This document shows positions 7,982 through 21,578 of a DNA stretch of 64,000 nt, piece by piece. A program made the position numbers and the translations under genes. Below the pieces are notes generated by a model. The model saw only the letters and a program-made list of their open reading frames with translations, had not been told where the DNA came from and ran no database searches. The stretch spans positions 1,798,001 to 1,862,000 of the forward strand of contig NZ_CP047318.1 in NCBI RefSeq assembly GCF_009857135.1, in the 5' to 3' direction. The DNA comes from Streptomyces sp. HM190. Its GTDB lineage: Bacteria > Actinomycetota > Actinomycetes > Streptomycetales > Streptomycetaceae. Position 1 is the first letter of the stretch. Each line of letters opens with the position of its first letter.

Positions 7982-10153
7982 TCAGCCCTGGCCGGTCTCC
8001 CGGCCGGACCCGCCCGCGGAGCCTTCGGCGTCCACGCCGTCCTTGCCCTCGTCGTCGTCCGTGTCGTCGTCCGTGTCGTCTGCGACGGTGTGGTTCTCCT
8101 CCACGGCCACGACGTCCTCGTCCACGGCCGTCGTCAGATCACGAGGCTCGGCGTCCTCCACGGGCAGGCTGTCGCCGTCGTCCTCACGCACGTCCTGCCG
8201 CTCGTCCTGCTGCTCGTCCTGGTCGTCGACCTCGATGAGTGCGTCGACGAACTCGACGCCGTCCATCTCCGCGAGCCGGTCGGAGGCGTCGGTGCTGCCG
8301 TCCTTGTCTGCCTCGACGGCCTTGGCGAACCACTCCCGCGCCTCGCCCTCACGCCCCGCGGCGAGCAGGGCGTCGGCGTACGCGTACCGCAGTCGCGCGG
8401 TCCACGGCTGTACGGAGTGGGAGGCCAGCTCGGGGCTCTGCAGGGTCACGATGGCCGCGTCGAGCTGCCCCATGTCCCGGCGAGCGCCGGCCGCCACGAG
8501 CCGCATCTCGACCTGGCCGGCCTTGTCCAGCTTGTGCACCTCGGGCGCCCCGGCCATGTCGAGCGCCTTCTCGGGCCGCCCGAGCCCTCGCTCGCAGTCC
8601 GCCATGACGGGCCACAGGTCCACGCTGCCGGTCATCCGCCGCGCGGCCCGGAACTCGGCGAGCGCCTCGCTGTACTTCTGGGTGGCGTACGCGGCGAAGC
8701 CGGCCGCCTCCCGCACGGCGGCGACGCGCGACGCCAGCCGCAGGGCGACCCTGGAGTAGTCGTACGCGCCCTCGGGGTCCTCGTCGATGAGCCGGGCGAC
8801 CATCACCAGGTTCCTGGCGACATCGTCCGCGAGCGTCTTGGGCAGGCTCTGCAGCTCCTGCCGTACGTCCTTGTCGATCTCCTCGCCGGTGACGTCCTCG
8901 GGGATCGGCAGCCGCTTGATGGGCTCGCGCTCCCGGTCACGGTCCCGATCGTCACGGAAACGCCCGCCGCCGCGCCGATCGTCACGCCCACGGTCGTCGC
9001 GCCCCCGGAAGCCACCGGGCCGACCGCCCCGGTCGTCACGCCGGGGTCCGCGCCCGCGGTCGTCGCGCCCGCCGCGGAAACCGCCACGGTCACCGCCACG
9101 GCTGTCACCACGGTCGTCACGCCGGTCGTCACGCCGGTCATCGCGACGGAAGCCACCACGGTCGTCGTCACGACGGTAGGAGGGACGGTCACCCTCACGC
9201 CGCTCACCACGGTCGTCCCGGCGGTCGTCACGGCGGAAGGGCGGCCTGTCGCCGTCCCTGCGGTCGTCACGGCGGAAGTCGTCACGGCGGTCGTCCCGGC
9301 GAAACGGCGGGCGACCACCCCGGTCGTCGCGTCCCCGGTCGTCACGCCCGCCGCGGAACCCACCACGGTCACCGCCACGGCTGTCACCACGGTCGTCACG
9401 CCGGTCATCGCGACGGAAGCCACCACGGTCGTCGTCACGACGGTAGGAGGGACGGTCACCCTCACGCCGCTCACCACGGTCGTCCCGGCGGTCGTCACGG
9501 CGGAAGGGCGGCCTGTCGCCGTCCCTGCGGTCGTCACGGCGGAAGCCGCCACGGTCACCGCTGTCACGTCGGTCGTCCCGCCGATCGTCGCGACGGAAGG
9601 CGGGGCGGTCGTCCCTGCGGTCGTCCCTGCGGTCGTCACGGCGGAAGGCAGGGCGGTCGTCGCGGCGGACGTAGCCGCCTCGGTCGTCGTCGCGTCGGTC
9701 GTCACGGCGGAAGGCCGGACGGTCGCCGTCGCGGCGGAAGCCACGGTCGCGGTCGTCGCCACGACGGTCGTCGCGACGCGGGCCACCGGCACCGGGACGG
9801 TCGTCGCGACGGAAGCCGGTCCGAGGCCCACGGTCGCCTTCGCGACGGTCGTCGCGCCCGCCACGGAAACCACCGCGGTCGCCACTGCGGTCGCCGCCAC
9901 GGTCGTCACGGCGGAAGCCGCCGCGATCGCCTCGGTCTCCCCGATCGCCGCGGTCGTTACGGTCGTTGCGGTCGTTGCGGTCATCGCCACGGCGGAATCC
10001 GCCGCGTCCGTCGTCTCGCCGGCCGTAGCCACCGCGGTCGTTGTCGCGTCGGTCGTTGTCGCGACGCGGGCCACCGCGGTAGCCACCACGATCACCACTG
10101 TCCCGTCGCCGCTGGTCGCGCTCCGGTCGATCGTCGGGAGAGTTGGTGGACAT
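7982..10153 (-). CDS. Large Arg/Asp/Gly-repeat protein with C-terminal helical (TPR-like) domain
   Basis: A 723-residue protein in three parts. Residues 1 to about 415 are low complexity, built of RRDDR, RDDRGG and FRR repeats, strongly charged and surely disordered; such RGG/RD tracts often bind RNA. Residues about 420-640 form a helical repeat domain (ALRLASRVAAVREAAGFAAYATQ, ALAEFRAARRM, DAIVTLQSPEL, YADALLAAGREGEAREWF) resembling TPR units. The last 80 residues are very acidic (DDTDDDTDDDEG). ATG start with an AGGAGT ribosome-binding site 4 bases upstream. The gene lies directly after the rRNA operon terminator on the same strand. Function unknown. The TPR-like part is the conserved-looking part. 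Confidence 0.85.
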   Translation of the reverse strand: MSTNSPDDRPERDQRRRDSGDRGGYRGGPRRDNDRRDNDRGGYGRRDDGRGGFRRGDDRNDRNDRNDRGDRGDRGDRGGFRRDDRGGDRSGDRGGFRGGRDDRREGDRGPRTGFRRDDRPGAGGPRRDDRRGDDRDRGFRRDGDRPAFRRDDRRDDDRGGYVRRDDRPAFRRDDRRDDRRDDRPAFRRDDRRDDRRDSGDRGGFRRDDRRDGDRPPFRRDDRRDDRGERREGDRPSYRRDDDRGGFRRDDRRDDRGDSRGGDRGGFRGGRDDRGRDDRGGRPPFRRDDRRDDFRRDDRRDGDRPPFRRDDRRDDRGERREGDRPSYRRDDDRGGFRRDDRRDDRRDDRGDSRGGDRGGFRGGRDDRGRGPRRDDRGGRPGGFRGRDDRGRDDRRGGGRFRDDRDRDREREPIKRLPIPEDVTGEEIDKDVRQELQSLPKTLADDVARNLVMVARLIDEDPEGAYDYSRVALRLASRVAAVREAAGFAAYATQKYSEALAEFRAARRMTGSVDLWPVMADCERGLGRPEKALDMAGAPEVHKLDKAGQVEMRLVAAGARRDMGQLDAAIVTLQSPELASHSVQPWTARLRYAYADALLAAGREGEAREWFAKAVEADKDGSTDASDRLAEMDGVEFVDALIEVDDQDEQQDERQDVREDDGDSLPVEDAEPRDLTTAVDEDVVAVEENHTVADDTDDDTDDDEGKDGVDAEGSAGGSGRETGQG
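9060..9551 (-). repeat. Near-identical internal duplication inside the Arg/Asp-repeat gene
   Basis: Segments at about 9063-9282 and 9340-9551 are almost identical over some 170-200 bp, apart from a 12-bp (one RRDD unit) length difference. They encode two copies of the RPPFRRDDRRDDRGERREGD...DSRGGDRGGFRGGRDD block. This is a recent in-frame tandem expansion on top of shorter 9- and 12-bp units. The repeat also keeps open long meaningless frames on both strands. Confidence 0.85.
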
Positions 10154-10242
10154 GGTGACTCCTGTCTTCGGTACCGCAAGTCATTCTCGCGCAGCCGGGT
10201 AGCCGACGCGCTCCGGGCTGTGCTTGTTCAGGAACAACAAAA

Positions 10243-10284
10243 AGGACCCCTGGTCCCAGCTGAACGCTGGTGACCAGGGGTCCT
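10243..10284 (-). terminator. rRNA operon rho-independent terminator
   Basis: On the minus strand, AGGACCCCTGGTC pairs with GACCAGGGGTCCT; an inner CCAGC/GCTGG extends the stem, and a T-run (TTTTTG) follows. It lies 10 bases past the 5S rRNA 3' end. Confidence 0.95.
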
Positions 10285-10293
10285 GTCAAAGAT

Positions 10294-10413
10294 TGTTCGG
10301 CGGCGTCCTACTCTCCCACAGGGTCCCCCCTGCAGTACCATCGGCGCTGTGAGGCTTAGCTTCCGGGTTCGAAATGTAACCGGGCGTTTCCCTCACGCTA
10401 TGACCACCGAAAC
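10294..10413 (-). rRNA. rrf: 5S ribosomal RNA
   Basis: About 120 nt. The minus strand begins GTTTCGGTGGTCATAGCGTG and ends CCGCCGAACA, with the GGUUACAUUUCGAACCCGGAAGC core of Streptomyces 5S rRNA. Ends are set by the terminal stem and may be off by a base or two. Confidence 0.96.
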
Positions 10414-10479
10414 CCTATTGGTTTCGAGCGAACAAGCACACTTTTCAGTTAAATGCTCAGCTCAAAGCCGACAACTGTT

Positions 10480-10518
10480 CGTTGTCTCAGAACTGACACA
10501 GTGGACGCGAGCAACTGA
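10480..10518 (-). other. 3' strand of the 23S pre-rRNA processing stem
   Basis: The minus-strand segment after the 23S 3' end (CTCAGTTGCTCGCGTCCACT...) is complementary to the segment just before the 23S 5' end (13640-13680, ...AGTGGACGCGAGCATCTG). Together they form the long stem that closes pre-23S and is cut by RNase III. Confidence 0.8.
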
Positions 10519-15473
<4,955 letters not shown>

Positions 15474-15617
15474 ATGTTTACCGGTCATCCGGTGCACACA
15501 CACGAGAGCGGAACCACCGGAGGAATGATCCGATGGTTCACAGCGTCCTCGCTGTGTTTATTTCAAAGGAACCTCGCCCCGACCAACCGGCCGGAGACGG
15601 GGTATCAACATATCTGG

Positions 15618-15650
15618 CGTTGATTTTTGGCACGCTGTTGAGTTCTCAAG
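15618..15650 (-). other. rRNA leader element, 5' strand of pre-16S processing stem
   Basis: The minus strand reads CTTGAGAACTCAACAGCGTG then CCAAAAATCAACG. Its CTCAACAGCGTGCC half is complementary to spacer 13765-13779 and its AAAAATCAACG half to spacer 13850-13865, giving a nested stem around 16S. The element is strongly conserved before Streptomyces 16S genes and may also act in antitermination. Confidence 0.75.
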
Positions 15651-15730
15651 GAACGGACACTTCCTTTGTACTCACCCGAGCAACTTCTCGGACTTTCCTC
15701 CGGGCGCTTCCCTTCGGTCTTGCGTTTCCG

Positions 15731-16015
15731 ACTCTATCAGATCCTTTTCCGATCCGATTCCCTGTCGGCGGGATTTGCCTTTCGGTTGTCTTGGGGCCCC
15801 TCGGTTTCCCTCGCGGCCTTTCGACATTCACTACGTTAGCCGATTCCCTCGGCAACTCATAATTGAGTTCTGCGGACTTGAATCAAGGCATGCCTGATTC
15901 GCCCCCGCCGAGGGGGTGTCGTAGGTAGTGGGTGGCCGCTTCCGGCTGCTGACTGACTGCAGTACCCGGTTCAAGCGGCTCGGGCTACGTTACGGACCGC
16001 CCGGAGGTGAGTCAA
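15731..16015 (-). promoter_or_regulatory. rRNA operon promoter region (several promoters)
   Basis: The best promoter on the minus strand is TTGACT (16015-16010), a 17-base spacer, then TAACGT (15992-15987). Its -35 overlaps the TGA of the upstream glycosylase gene (16012-16014). Further -10-like sites are TAACGT (15838-15833) and an extended -10 TGATAGAGT (ending at 15731), both without a clear -35. Multiple tandem promoters are normal for Streptomyces rRNA operons. Confidence 0.7.
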
Positions 16016-16653
16016 GTTCGGCGGTGGCGGGGGACGTGGGCCCGGTAGGGGCTCACCGTGGGGTCGTCGGCGATCCAGAAGCGCCACGGGTGGACGCCCC
16101 CGTCGCCCGCGACGCCGGTACGGGGGCCGTTGCGTACCTGTTCGGAACGGACAGGTGTGCCGGTCAGGATCGTGAGAGGGGGGTCGTCGGGGGAACAGGC
16201 GTCCGTGCCGTCGAGGGCCCGGTCCACGTCCAGGGCCGTGGCCAGACGGGCCGGCCCTTTGGCGAGTTCCTTGTCGTTTCGGGCCGAGATTCGACGTTTG
16301 CGGGCCAGCTCTGCGCCCTCGACGACCTCGCCGGCGCGCAGCAGGACCGCGCTCGCTCGACCCTCCGGACCGCAGACCAGGTTCATGCAGTGCCACATGC
16401 CGTACGTGAAGTACACGTACACGTGGCCGGGTGGACCGAACATCACGCCGTTGCGGGCGGTGCGGCCGCGGAACGCGTGCGAGCCGGGGTCGTTCTCCCC
16501 GTCGTAGGCCTCGACTTCGGTGAGGCGGAGGGCGATCGGACCGTCCGGCGTCGTGCGCACGAGGACACGTCCCAGGAGGTCGGGGGCGACCTCCAGGACG
16601 GGGCGGTCGAAGAAGTCGCGGGCCAGGGGCGTACGGTCGGGGGTCGCGATCAT
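16012..16653 (-). CDS. DNA-3-methyladenine glycosylase (AAG/MPG family)
   Basis: A 213-residue base-excision repair glycosylase that removes alkylated purines. Family blocks: [18 protein letters not shown] at the start, catalytic region [21 protein letters not shown], then [21 protein letters not shown] and an [13 protein letters not shown] stretch. Length fits the bacterial family (about 200). The start is ATG at 16653; a -10 TACGCT lies 8 bases upstream (16667-16662 on the minus strand), suggesting a leaderless mRNA. The gene points toward the rRNA operon and its stop codon lies inside the first rRNA promoter. Confidence 0.93.
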   Translation of the reverse strand: MIATPDRTPLARDFFDRPVLEVAPDLLGRVLVRTTPDGPIALRLTEVEAYDGENDPGSHAFRGRTARNGVMFGPPGHVYVYFTYGMWHCMNLVCGPEGRASAVLLRAGEVVEGAELARKRRISARNDKELAKGPARLATALDVDRALDGTDACSPDDPPLTILTGTPVRSEQVRNGPRTGVAGDGGVHPWRFWIADDPTVSPYRAHVPRHRRT

Positions 16654-16852
16654 GGCGTACGAGCGTAGTCCAGACGGGTGGGGCCGATGGGTGGCGAGGA
16701 AGCGTCCTCCTTGGAAGTGTGGGGACACGGAACCGGTCACCGCCGGTTCGCGTTTGTAGGGATCAAGGGTCCACGCCGCGCAGAGCGATCCACCCACACA
16801 GAACTACAGAGCCACACAGATACACAGGCGTTGCCTGACGGGAGGAACAGAC

Positions 16853-17635
16853 ATGGGGTTCAAGCGACTGCTCGCGAGCCTGGGGGCCGGTGGCGCTTCG
16901 GTCGAGACGGTGCTGACCGAGATCAACGTGGTGCCGGGCGGTGTCGTCCAGGGTGAGGTGCGGATCCAGGGCGGCTCGGTCGACCAGCAGATCGAAGGAC
17001 TGTCGGTCGGGCTTCAGGCCCGGGTCGAGGTCGAGGGCCAGGACGCCGAGTACAAGCAGGACATCGAGTTCCTGAAGCAGCGGCTCGGGGGTGCCTTCGA
17101 GCTGAAGGCACAGGCCGTGCACGTGGTGCCGTTCGGGCTGGAGATCCCCTGGGAGACGCCCGTCACGACCATCCAGGGCCAGACACTGCCGGGGATGCAC
17201 ATCGGCGTGACGACCGAGCTGGAGATCGCGCGTGCGGTCGACTCCGGTGACCTGGACCCGATCAACGTGCACCCGCTGCCGGCGCAGCAGGCGATCCTGG
17301 ACGCCTTCATCCAGTTGGGCTTCCGCTTCAAGAACGCGGACATGGAGCGCGGCCACATCCGGGGCACGCGGCAGAAGCTGCCGTTCTACCAGGAGATCGA
17401 GTTCTACCCGCCGCAGCAGTACCACGGTCTCAACCAGGTCGAGCTGAGCTTCGTCGCCGACGAGCGCGAGATGGACGTCGTGCTGGAGATGGACAAGAAG
17501 CCGGGTCTGTTCAGTGAGGGCAGCGACTCGTTCCGTTCGTTCCGGGTGGGACTGCAGGACTACGGGAACACGGACTGGGCCGCCTACCTGAACCAGTGGC
17601 TGTCGGAGGTCGGCAGCAAGCGGAGCTGGTTCTAG
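16853..17635 (+). CDS. Spo0M-like sporulation-control protein (arrestin-like fold)
   Basis: A 260-residue cytoplasmic protein resembling Bacillus Spo0M. The N-terminal arrestin-like beta domain opens with MGFKRLLASLGAGGASVETVL, followed by GGVVQGEVRIQGG and FGLEIPWETPVT. The C-terminal part includes GHIRGTRQKLPFYQEIEFYPP. Spo0M affects sporulation in Bacillus; here a role in development or cytoskeletal contacts is only plausible. A GGGAGGAAC ribosome-binding site precedes the ATG. The next gene follows after 40 bp. Confidence 0.85.
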   Translation: MGFKRLLASLGAGGASVETVLTEINVVPGGVVQGEVRIQGGSVDQQIEGLSVGLQARVEVEGQDAEYKQDIEFLKQRLGGAFELKAQAVHVVPFGLEIPWETPVTTIQGQTLPGMHIGVTTELEIARAVDSGDLDPINVHPLPAQQAILDAFIQLGFRFKNADMERGHIRGTRQKLPFYQEIEFYPPQQYHGLNQVELSFVADEREMDVVLEMDKKPGLFSEGSDSFRSFRVGLQDYGNTDWAAYLNQWLSEVGSKRSWF

Positions 17636-17675
17636 GCTCTGAACCAACCCACAGGATCCACCAGGAGGTACCGAG

Positions 17676-18215
17676 GTGACCGAGCCGAAGAGGCCGCCCC
17701 TCCCCCACGATTTCCATCCGGTCGTGCCGTCCTTCACGGTCACGAGTGAGGACGTCGAGCCGGGGGCGACCCTCAAGGACGCTCAGGTCTACGCGGCCGG
17801 GAACACCTCTCCGCAGCTTCGCTGGGAGGGCTTCCCGCCGGAGACCAAGAGCTTCGCCGTGACCTGCTACGACCCGGACGCCCCCACGGGCAGCGGGTTC
17901 TGGCACTGGGTCGTGTTCGACATCCCGGTGTCGGTGACGGAGTTGCCGACCGGTGCGGGATCGGGGAAGTTCGAAGGGCTGCCCGAGGGCGCGGTGCAGG
18001 TGCGCAACGACTACGGGACGCGTGACTTCGGTGGGGCCGCCCCGCCGCCCGGTGACCCGGCACACCGTTATGTGTTCACGGTGTACGCCGTGGACCAGGA
18101 GAAGCTCGGTCCGGATTCCGACGCCTCGCCCGCCGTGGTGGGATTCAACCTCCGTTTCCACACGCTGGCGCGTGCCCAGCTCATCGGGGAGTACGCCGCG
18201 GTGGCGGAAAAGTAG
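17676..18215 (+). CDS. YbhB/YbcL family PEBP-like protein
   Basis: A 179-residue phosphatidylethanolamine-binding-protein-fold protein annotated in bacteria as Raf kinase inhibitor-like. Signatures are the ligand-pocket strand [21 protein letters not shown] (DPDAP plus HW) and [11 protein letters not shown] near the end; the [10 protein letters not shown] block is also typical. Bacterial function is unclear. GTG start at 17676 with an AGGAGGT ribosome-binding site. A strong terminator follows at 18241. Confidence 0.9.
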   Translation: MTEPKRPPLPHDFHPVVPSFTVTSEDVEPGATLKDAQVYAAGNTSPQLRWEGFPPETKSFAVTCYDPDAPTGSGFWHWVVFDIPVSVTELPTGAGSGKFEGLPEGAVQVRNDYGTRDFGGAAPPPGDPAHRYVFTVYAVDQEKLGPDSDASPAVVGFNLRFHTLARAQLIGEYAAVAEK

Positions 18216-18240
18216 CGAAGTCGGACGTTCATTGAACGTT

Positions 18241-18285
18241 TGCCCGCCTCTGGTCTTGGAAGTGATCAGAGGCGGGCATTTTTTA
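18241..18285 (+). terminator. Rho-independent terminator
   Basis: Perfect 12-bp stem TGCCCGCCTCTG/CAGAGGCGGGCA with a 14-base loop, followed by a T-run (TTTTTTAT). Ends the Spo0M-PEBP unit. Confidence 0.95.
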
Positions 18286-18368
18286 TTGCGTTGTCCATCT
18301 CGGCGTGCCCGGCCACAGTTGATCCAAGCCTGCCGGGGGGTGGGCTGGTGCACAGGAGGTGGGCTGGG

Positions 18369-18875
18369 ATGCGGGACACGCTGGTACTGAACGCGAGCTT
18401 CGAGCCGCTGTCGACGGTGACGCTCAACCGGGCCGTCGTTCTGGTGCTGCAGGACAAGGCCGTCGTCGAGCAGACCCACCCCGAACTGCGCATGCGCGGA
18501 GCCGCGGTCGACATACCGGCGCCCCGGGTGATCAGGCTCTGCCGGTACGTCAGGGTGCCGTTCCGAAGACAAGCGCCGTGGTCGCGGCGGGGTGTGCTGG
18601 TCCGGGACAGGCACAGGTGCGCGTACTGCGGCAGACGGGCGACGACCGTGGACCATGTGGTGCCGCGGTCCAAGGGCGGATCGGACAGCTGGCTGAACAC
18701 GGTCGCGTCGTGCGCGGAGGACAACCACCGCAAGGCGAACCGGACTCCGGACGAGGCGGGCATGCCGCTGCTGCGGCAGCCGTTCGAGCCGACGCCCGCG
18801 GACGCGATGCTGCTGTCCCTGGGACATGACGACTTCGACGCGCTGCCGGACTGGCTGTCGCAGGGCGCCGCGTAA
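18369..18875 (+). CDS. HNH endonuclease family protein
   Basis: A 168-residue protein with a C-terminal HNH nuclease domain. The zinc/metal pattern is CAYCGRRATTVDHVVPRSKGG...CAEDNHRKANRTP (CxxC, DH, N and H). The N-terminal 80 residues (TLVLNASFEPLSTVTLNRAVVLVLQDKA) form the usual extension of this actinobacterial and cyanobacterial subgroup. It is not linked to a methylase or phage gene, so this is a stand-alone housekeeping-type HNH protein. ATG start with an AGGAGGTGGG ribosome-binding site. Confidence 0.9.
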   Translation: MRDTLVLNASFEPLSTVTLNRAVVLVLQDKAVVEQTHPELRMRGAAVDIPAPRVIRLCRYVRVPFRRQAPWSRRGVLVRDRHRCAYCGRRATTVDHVVPRSKGGSDSWLNTVASCAEDNHRKANRTPDEAGMPLLRQPFEPTPADAMLLSLGHDDFDALPDWLSQGAA

Positions 18876-18904
18876 CCGGCATCACGCAGCACTGTCGTAC
18901 GTAC

Positions 18905-18948
18905 GGCGACGGGCCCGCTCTTCCTCGGGGAAGGGCGGGCCCGTCGCC
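18905..18948. terminator. Convergent stem-loop terminator
   Basis: Perfect 14-bp stem GGCGACGGGCCCGC and its complement with a 16-base loop, between the HNH gene (+) and the SPFH gene (-). Confidence 0.85.
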
Positions 18949-18954
18949 ATGTCT

Positions 18955-19902
18955 CTAGTCGATGGCGGGCTTCTCGCGGCGGTCGGCGCTGCCGTCGGCC
19001 GGCTTGGGGACGGTGGGACCGCCGCCCAGGTTGCCGAAGTTGCCCATGGCGCCGGAGAGGCCCTTCAGTGCGTCACCGATCTCGCTGGGGACGATCCAGA
19101 GCTTGTTGGCGTCGCCCTCGGCGATCTTCGGGAGCATCTGGAGGTACTGGTAGGAGAGGAGCTTCTGGTCCGGGTCACCGGCGTGGATGGCCTCGAAGAC
19201 CGTGCGCACGGCCTGGGCTTCGCCCTCGGCGCGCAGGGCGGCGGCCTTGGCCTCACCCTCGGCGCGCAGGATCTGGGACTGCTTCTCGCCCTCGGCGGTC
19301 AGGATCGCCGCCTGGCGCGTACCTTCGGCGGTGAGGATCGCGGCACGCTTGTCACGGTCGGCGCGCATCTGCTTCTCCATCGAGTCCTGGATGGAGGTCG
19401 GCGGCTCGATCGCCTTCAGCTCGACGCGGTTGACGCGGATGCCCCACTTGCCGGTCGCCTCGTCGAGGACGCCGCGCAGGGCCGCGTTGATCTCCTCGCG
19501 GGAGGTCAGGGTCCGCTCCAGGTCCATGCCGCCGATGATGTTGCGGAGCGTGGTGACGGTGAGCTGCTCGATCGCCTGGATGTAGCTGGCGACCTCGTAG
19601 GTCGCGGCGCGTGCGTCGGTGACCTGGTAGTAGATGACCGTGTCGATGTTCACGACCAGGTTGTCCTGGGTGATCACCGGCTGGGGCGGGAACGGCACGA
19701 CCTGTTCGCGGAGGTCGATGCGGTTGCGGATGGAGTCGATGAACGGGACCACGATGTTGAGTCCCGCGTTGAGGGTGCGGGTGTAGCGGCCGAAGCGCTC
19801 GACGATGGCGGCGCTCGCCTGTGGGATGACCTGGATGGTCTTGATCAGGGCGATGAAGACCAACACCACCAGAATGATCAGGACGATGATGATCGGTTCC
19901 AT
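18955..19902 (-). CDS. SPFH/band 7 (stomatin, QmcA-like) membrane protein
   Basis: A 315-residue protein with one N-terminal membrane segment (IIIVLIILVVLVFIALI, residues 4-21) and a band 7 domain (VIPQASAAIVERFGRYTRTL onward). A long Ala/Glu/Gln coiled coil follows (TAEGTRQAAILTAEGEKQSQILRAEGEAKA). It probably oligomerises on the membrane and organises microdomains. It is paired with an NfeD-type gene 158 bp upstream on the same strand, the classic stomatin-NfeD partnership. The C-terminal tail is Pro/Lys-rich. Confidence 0.93.
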   Translation of the reverse strand: MEPIIIVLIILVVLVFIALIKTIQVIPQASAAIVERFGRYTRTLNAGLNIVVPFIDSIRNRIDLREQVVPFPPQPVITQDNLVVNIDTVIYYQVTDARAATYEVASYIQAIEQLTVTTLRNIIGGMDLERTLTSREEINAALRGVLDEATGKWGIRVNRVELKAIEPPTSIQDSMEKQMRADRDKRAAILTAEGTRQAAILTAEGEKQSQILRAEGEAKAAALRAEGEAQAVRTVFEAIHAGDPDQKLLSYQYLQMLPKIAEGDANKLWIVPSEIGDALKGLSGAMGNFGNLGGGPTVPKPADGSADRREKPAID

Positions 19903-20060
19903 CGTTCGCTCCCCGTGCCCTTCTCCGCCGTGGCGCCTGTGGAAGATCTTATGCCTGTTTGCCTGTTGAGGATCTTGCTCGTCGAGTCTGGCAGAACAGC
20001 GGCTGCCAGGTGGGGCGTTCGGTGCATTGCGTGGTCACGTCGTGACCGTGTCGTACGAGG

Positions 20061-20501
20061 TCACATGACGATCGCGGTGGCCCCTTCGATCTCCACCACG
20101 TCGACTTCCTGGCCCACCTCGAAGGTGAGTCCGGAGTCGAGCGAGCGGGCGGACCAGATCTCGCCGCCGAGCTTGATGCGGCCACCGGAGCCGTCGACCC
20201 GTTCCAGGACGACGGCCTGCTTGCCCTTCAGGGCGTCGATGCCCGTGGCGAGTTCGGGCCGCCCGGCTCTGTGGCGGGCGGCCACGGGCCGTACGACGGC
20301 GACGAGCGCCACGGACACGACGGCGAACACGACCACTTGGAGGACGACCCCGCCGCCCAGCCCTGCGGTCACGGCGCCGGCGACGGCGCCCAGGGCGAGC
20401 ATGCCCAGTTCGGGCATCGCGGTCACGACGAGGGCGACCCCGAGCCCGGCCGCGCCTATCAGCCACCACACCCACGCGTCGATGCTGTCCACAACGTCCA
20501 T
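20061..20501 (-). CDS. NfeD-like membrane protein (short form)
   Basis: A 146-residue protein with two to three membrane segments (WVWWLIGAAGLGVALVVTA and a second pair up to residue 70), then a C-terminal OB-fold domain (GKQAVVLERVDGSGGRIKLGGEIWSARS...VGQEVDVVEIEGATAIV), the hallmark of NfeD proteins. It lacks the long-form protease domain. Works with SPFH proteins; the SPFH gene follows downstream. Confidence 0.9.
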   Translation of the reverse strand: MDVVDSIDAWVWWLIGAAGLGVALVVTAMPELGMLALGAVAGAVTAGLGGGVVLQVVVFAVVSVALVAVVRPVAARHRAGRPELATGIDALKGKQAVVLERVDGSGGRIKLGGEIWSARSLDSGLTFEVGQEVDVVEIEGATAIVM

Positions 20502-20558
20502 GGTAGGACCGGGATCGCCCCGCCGACAGAGCGCAGGGTCAAAGATCGCTTACAGCGG

Positions 20559-20618
20559 ATCCGCCAAGTCGGTTGCGTCCGGCCCTGGTTGTGGGGCCAG
20601 GACGCCCGACTGGCGGAT
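20559..20618 (-). terminator. Long stem-loop, probable terminator of the ABC ATPase gene
   Basis: ATCCGCCAAGTCGG pairs with CCGACTGGCGGAT (one mismatch), with an inner GCGTCC/GGACGC and GGCCC/GGGCC extension, 20 bp past the ATPase stop. No T-run, as is common in Streptomyces. Confidence 0.6.
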
Positions 20619-20637
20619 CGGCGGGAGAAGTCGGAGG

Positions 20638-21429
20638 TCAGGTGAGGGGCAGGCCCTGGGCCGTCCAGCGCTCGCCGACCTGCTCGACGACGAGCGGGAG
20701 ACCGAAGCAGAGGGAGAGGTTGCGGGAGGTCAGTTCCAGCTCCAGGGGGCCCGCGGCGAGGACCTTGCCCTGACGGATCATCAGGACGTGGGTGAAGCCC
20801 GGGGGGATCTCCTCGACATGGTGCGTGACCATGATCATGGAGGGGGCGATGGGGTCGCGGGCGAGGCGGCCGAGGCGGCGGACGAGGTCCTCGCGGCCAC
20901 CGAGGTCGAGGCCGGCGGCGGGCTCGTCGAGGAGGAGGAGCTCGGGGTCGGCCATCAGGGCGCGGGCGATGAGGGTGCGCTTGCGCTCGCCCTCCGAGAG
21001 GGTGCCGAACTTGCGGTCGACGAACTCGGTCATGCCGAGGCGGTCGAGGAAGGCGCGGGCGCGGAGCTCGTCGATCTCCTCGTAGTCCTCGTTCCAGGTG
21101 GCCGTCATGCCGTACGCGGCGGTCAGCACGGTCTGCAGGACGGTCTGACGCTTGGGGAGCTTCTCCGCCATGGCGATGCCGGCCATGCCGATACGCGGGC
21201 GCAGTTCGAAGACGTCGACCCGGCCGAGGGTCTCGCCGAGGATCGTGGCGCTGCCCTTGCTGGGGTAGACGTAGCTGGACGCGACGTTGAGGAGGGTGGT
21301 CTTGCCGGCGCCGTTCGGGCCGAGGATGGCCCAGCGCTCGCCCTCCTTGACCGACCAGGAGACCTGGTCCACCAGAGCCCGGCCCTCGCGGACCACGGAT
21401 ACGTCCTCCAGCTCCAGAACATCGCTCAT
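20638..21429 (-). CDS. ABC transporter ATP-binding protein (YlmA-like)
   Basis: A 263-residue ATPase: Walker A GPNGAGKTT (about residue 38), signature LSEGERKR, Walker B LLLLDEPAAGLD, switch histidine in VTHHVEEIPPGFTHV. The resemblance is to stand-alone ATPases of the YlmA type. No permease gene lies next to it, so its partner is unknown; the neighbour downstream is the NfeD gene. ATG start, divergent from the 260-residue hypothetical gene. Confidence 0.9.
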   Translation of the reverse strand: MSDVLELEDVSVVREGRALVDQVSWSVKEGERWAILGPNGAGKTTLLNVASSYVYPSKGSATILGETLGRVDVFELRPRIGMAGIAMAEKLPKRQTVLQTVLTAAYGMTATWNEDYEEIDELRARAFLDRLGMTEFVDRKFGTLSEGERKRTLIARALMADPELLLLDEPAAGLDLGGREDLVRRLGRLARDPIAPSMIMVTHHVEEIPPGFTHVLMIRQGKVLAAGPLELELTSRNLSLCFGLPLVVEQVGERWTAQGLPLT

Positions 21430-21578
21430 GAGCGCGCTGTCTCCCCTTGCAGTGTCGGCCTGTCTCGGCTGTCGCGTACGCCTCGGTTGGAGCCACCGCC
21501 GGGTGGGCGCAGCCCTCAGGGAAATCTACGCCACCGGCCGGGCCGTCCATTCCATCGGTCGGTCCTTAGGGTGGGGGC

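Noticed and set aside
8090..10273. Long plus-strand open frame (over 700 codons) opposite the Arg/Asp-repeat gene
   Set aside because: It is Val/Thr/Ala monotony created by the GC-rich repeat read backwards; the minus frame has a ribosome-binding site and a folded C-terminal domain.
18369..18875. HNH nuclease as a sign of phage or a restriction system
   Set aside because: No integrase, terminase, methylase or att-like repeats around it, and its codon use equals that of its neighbours.
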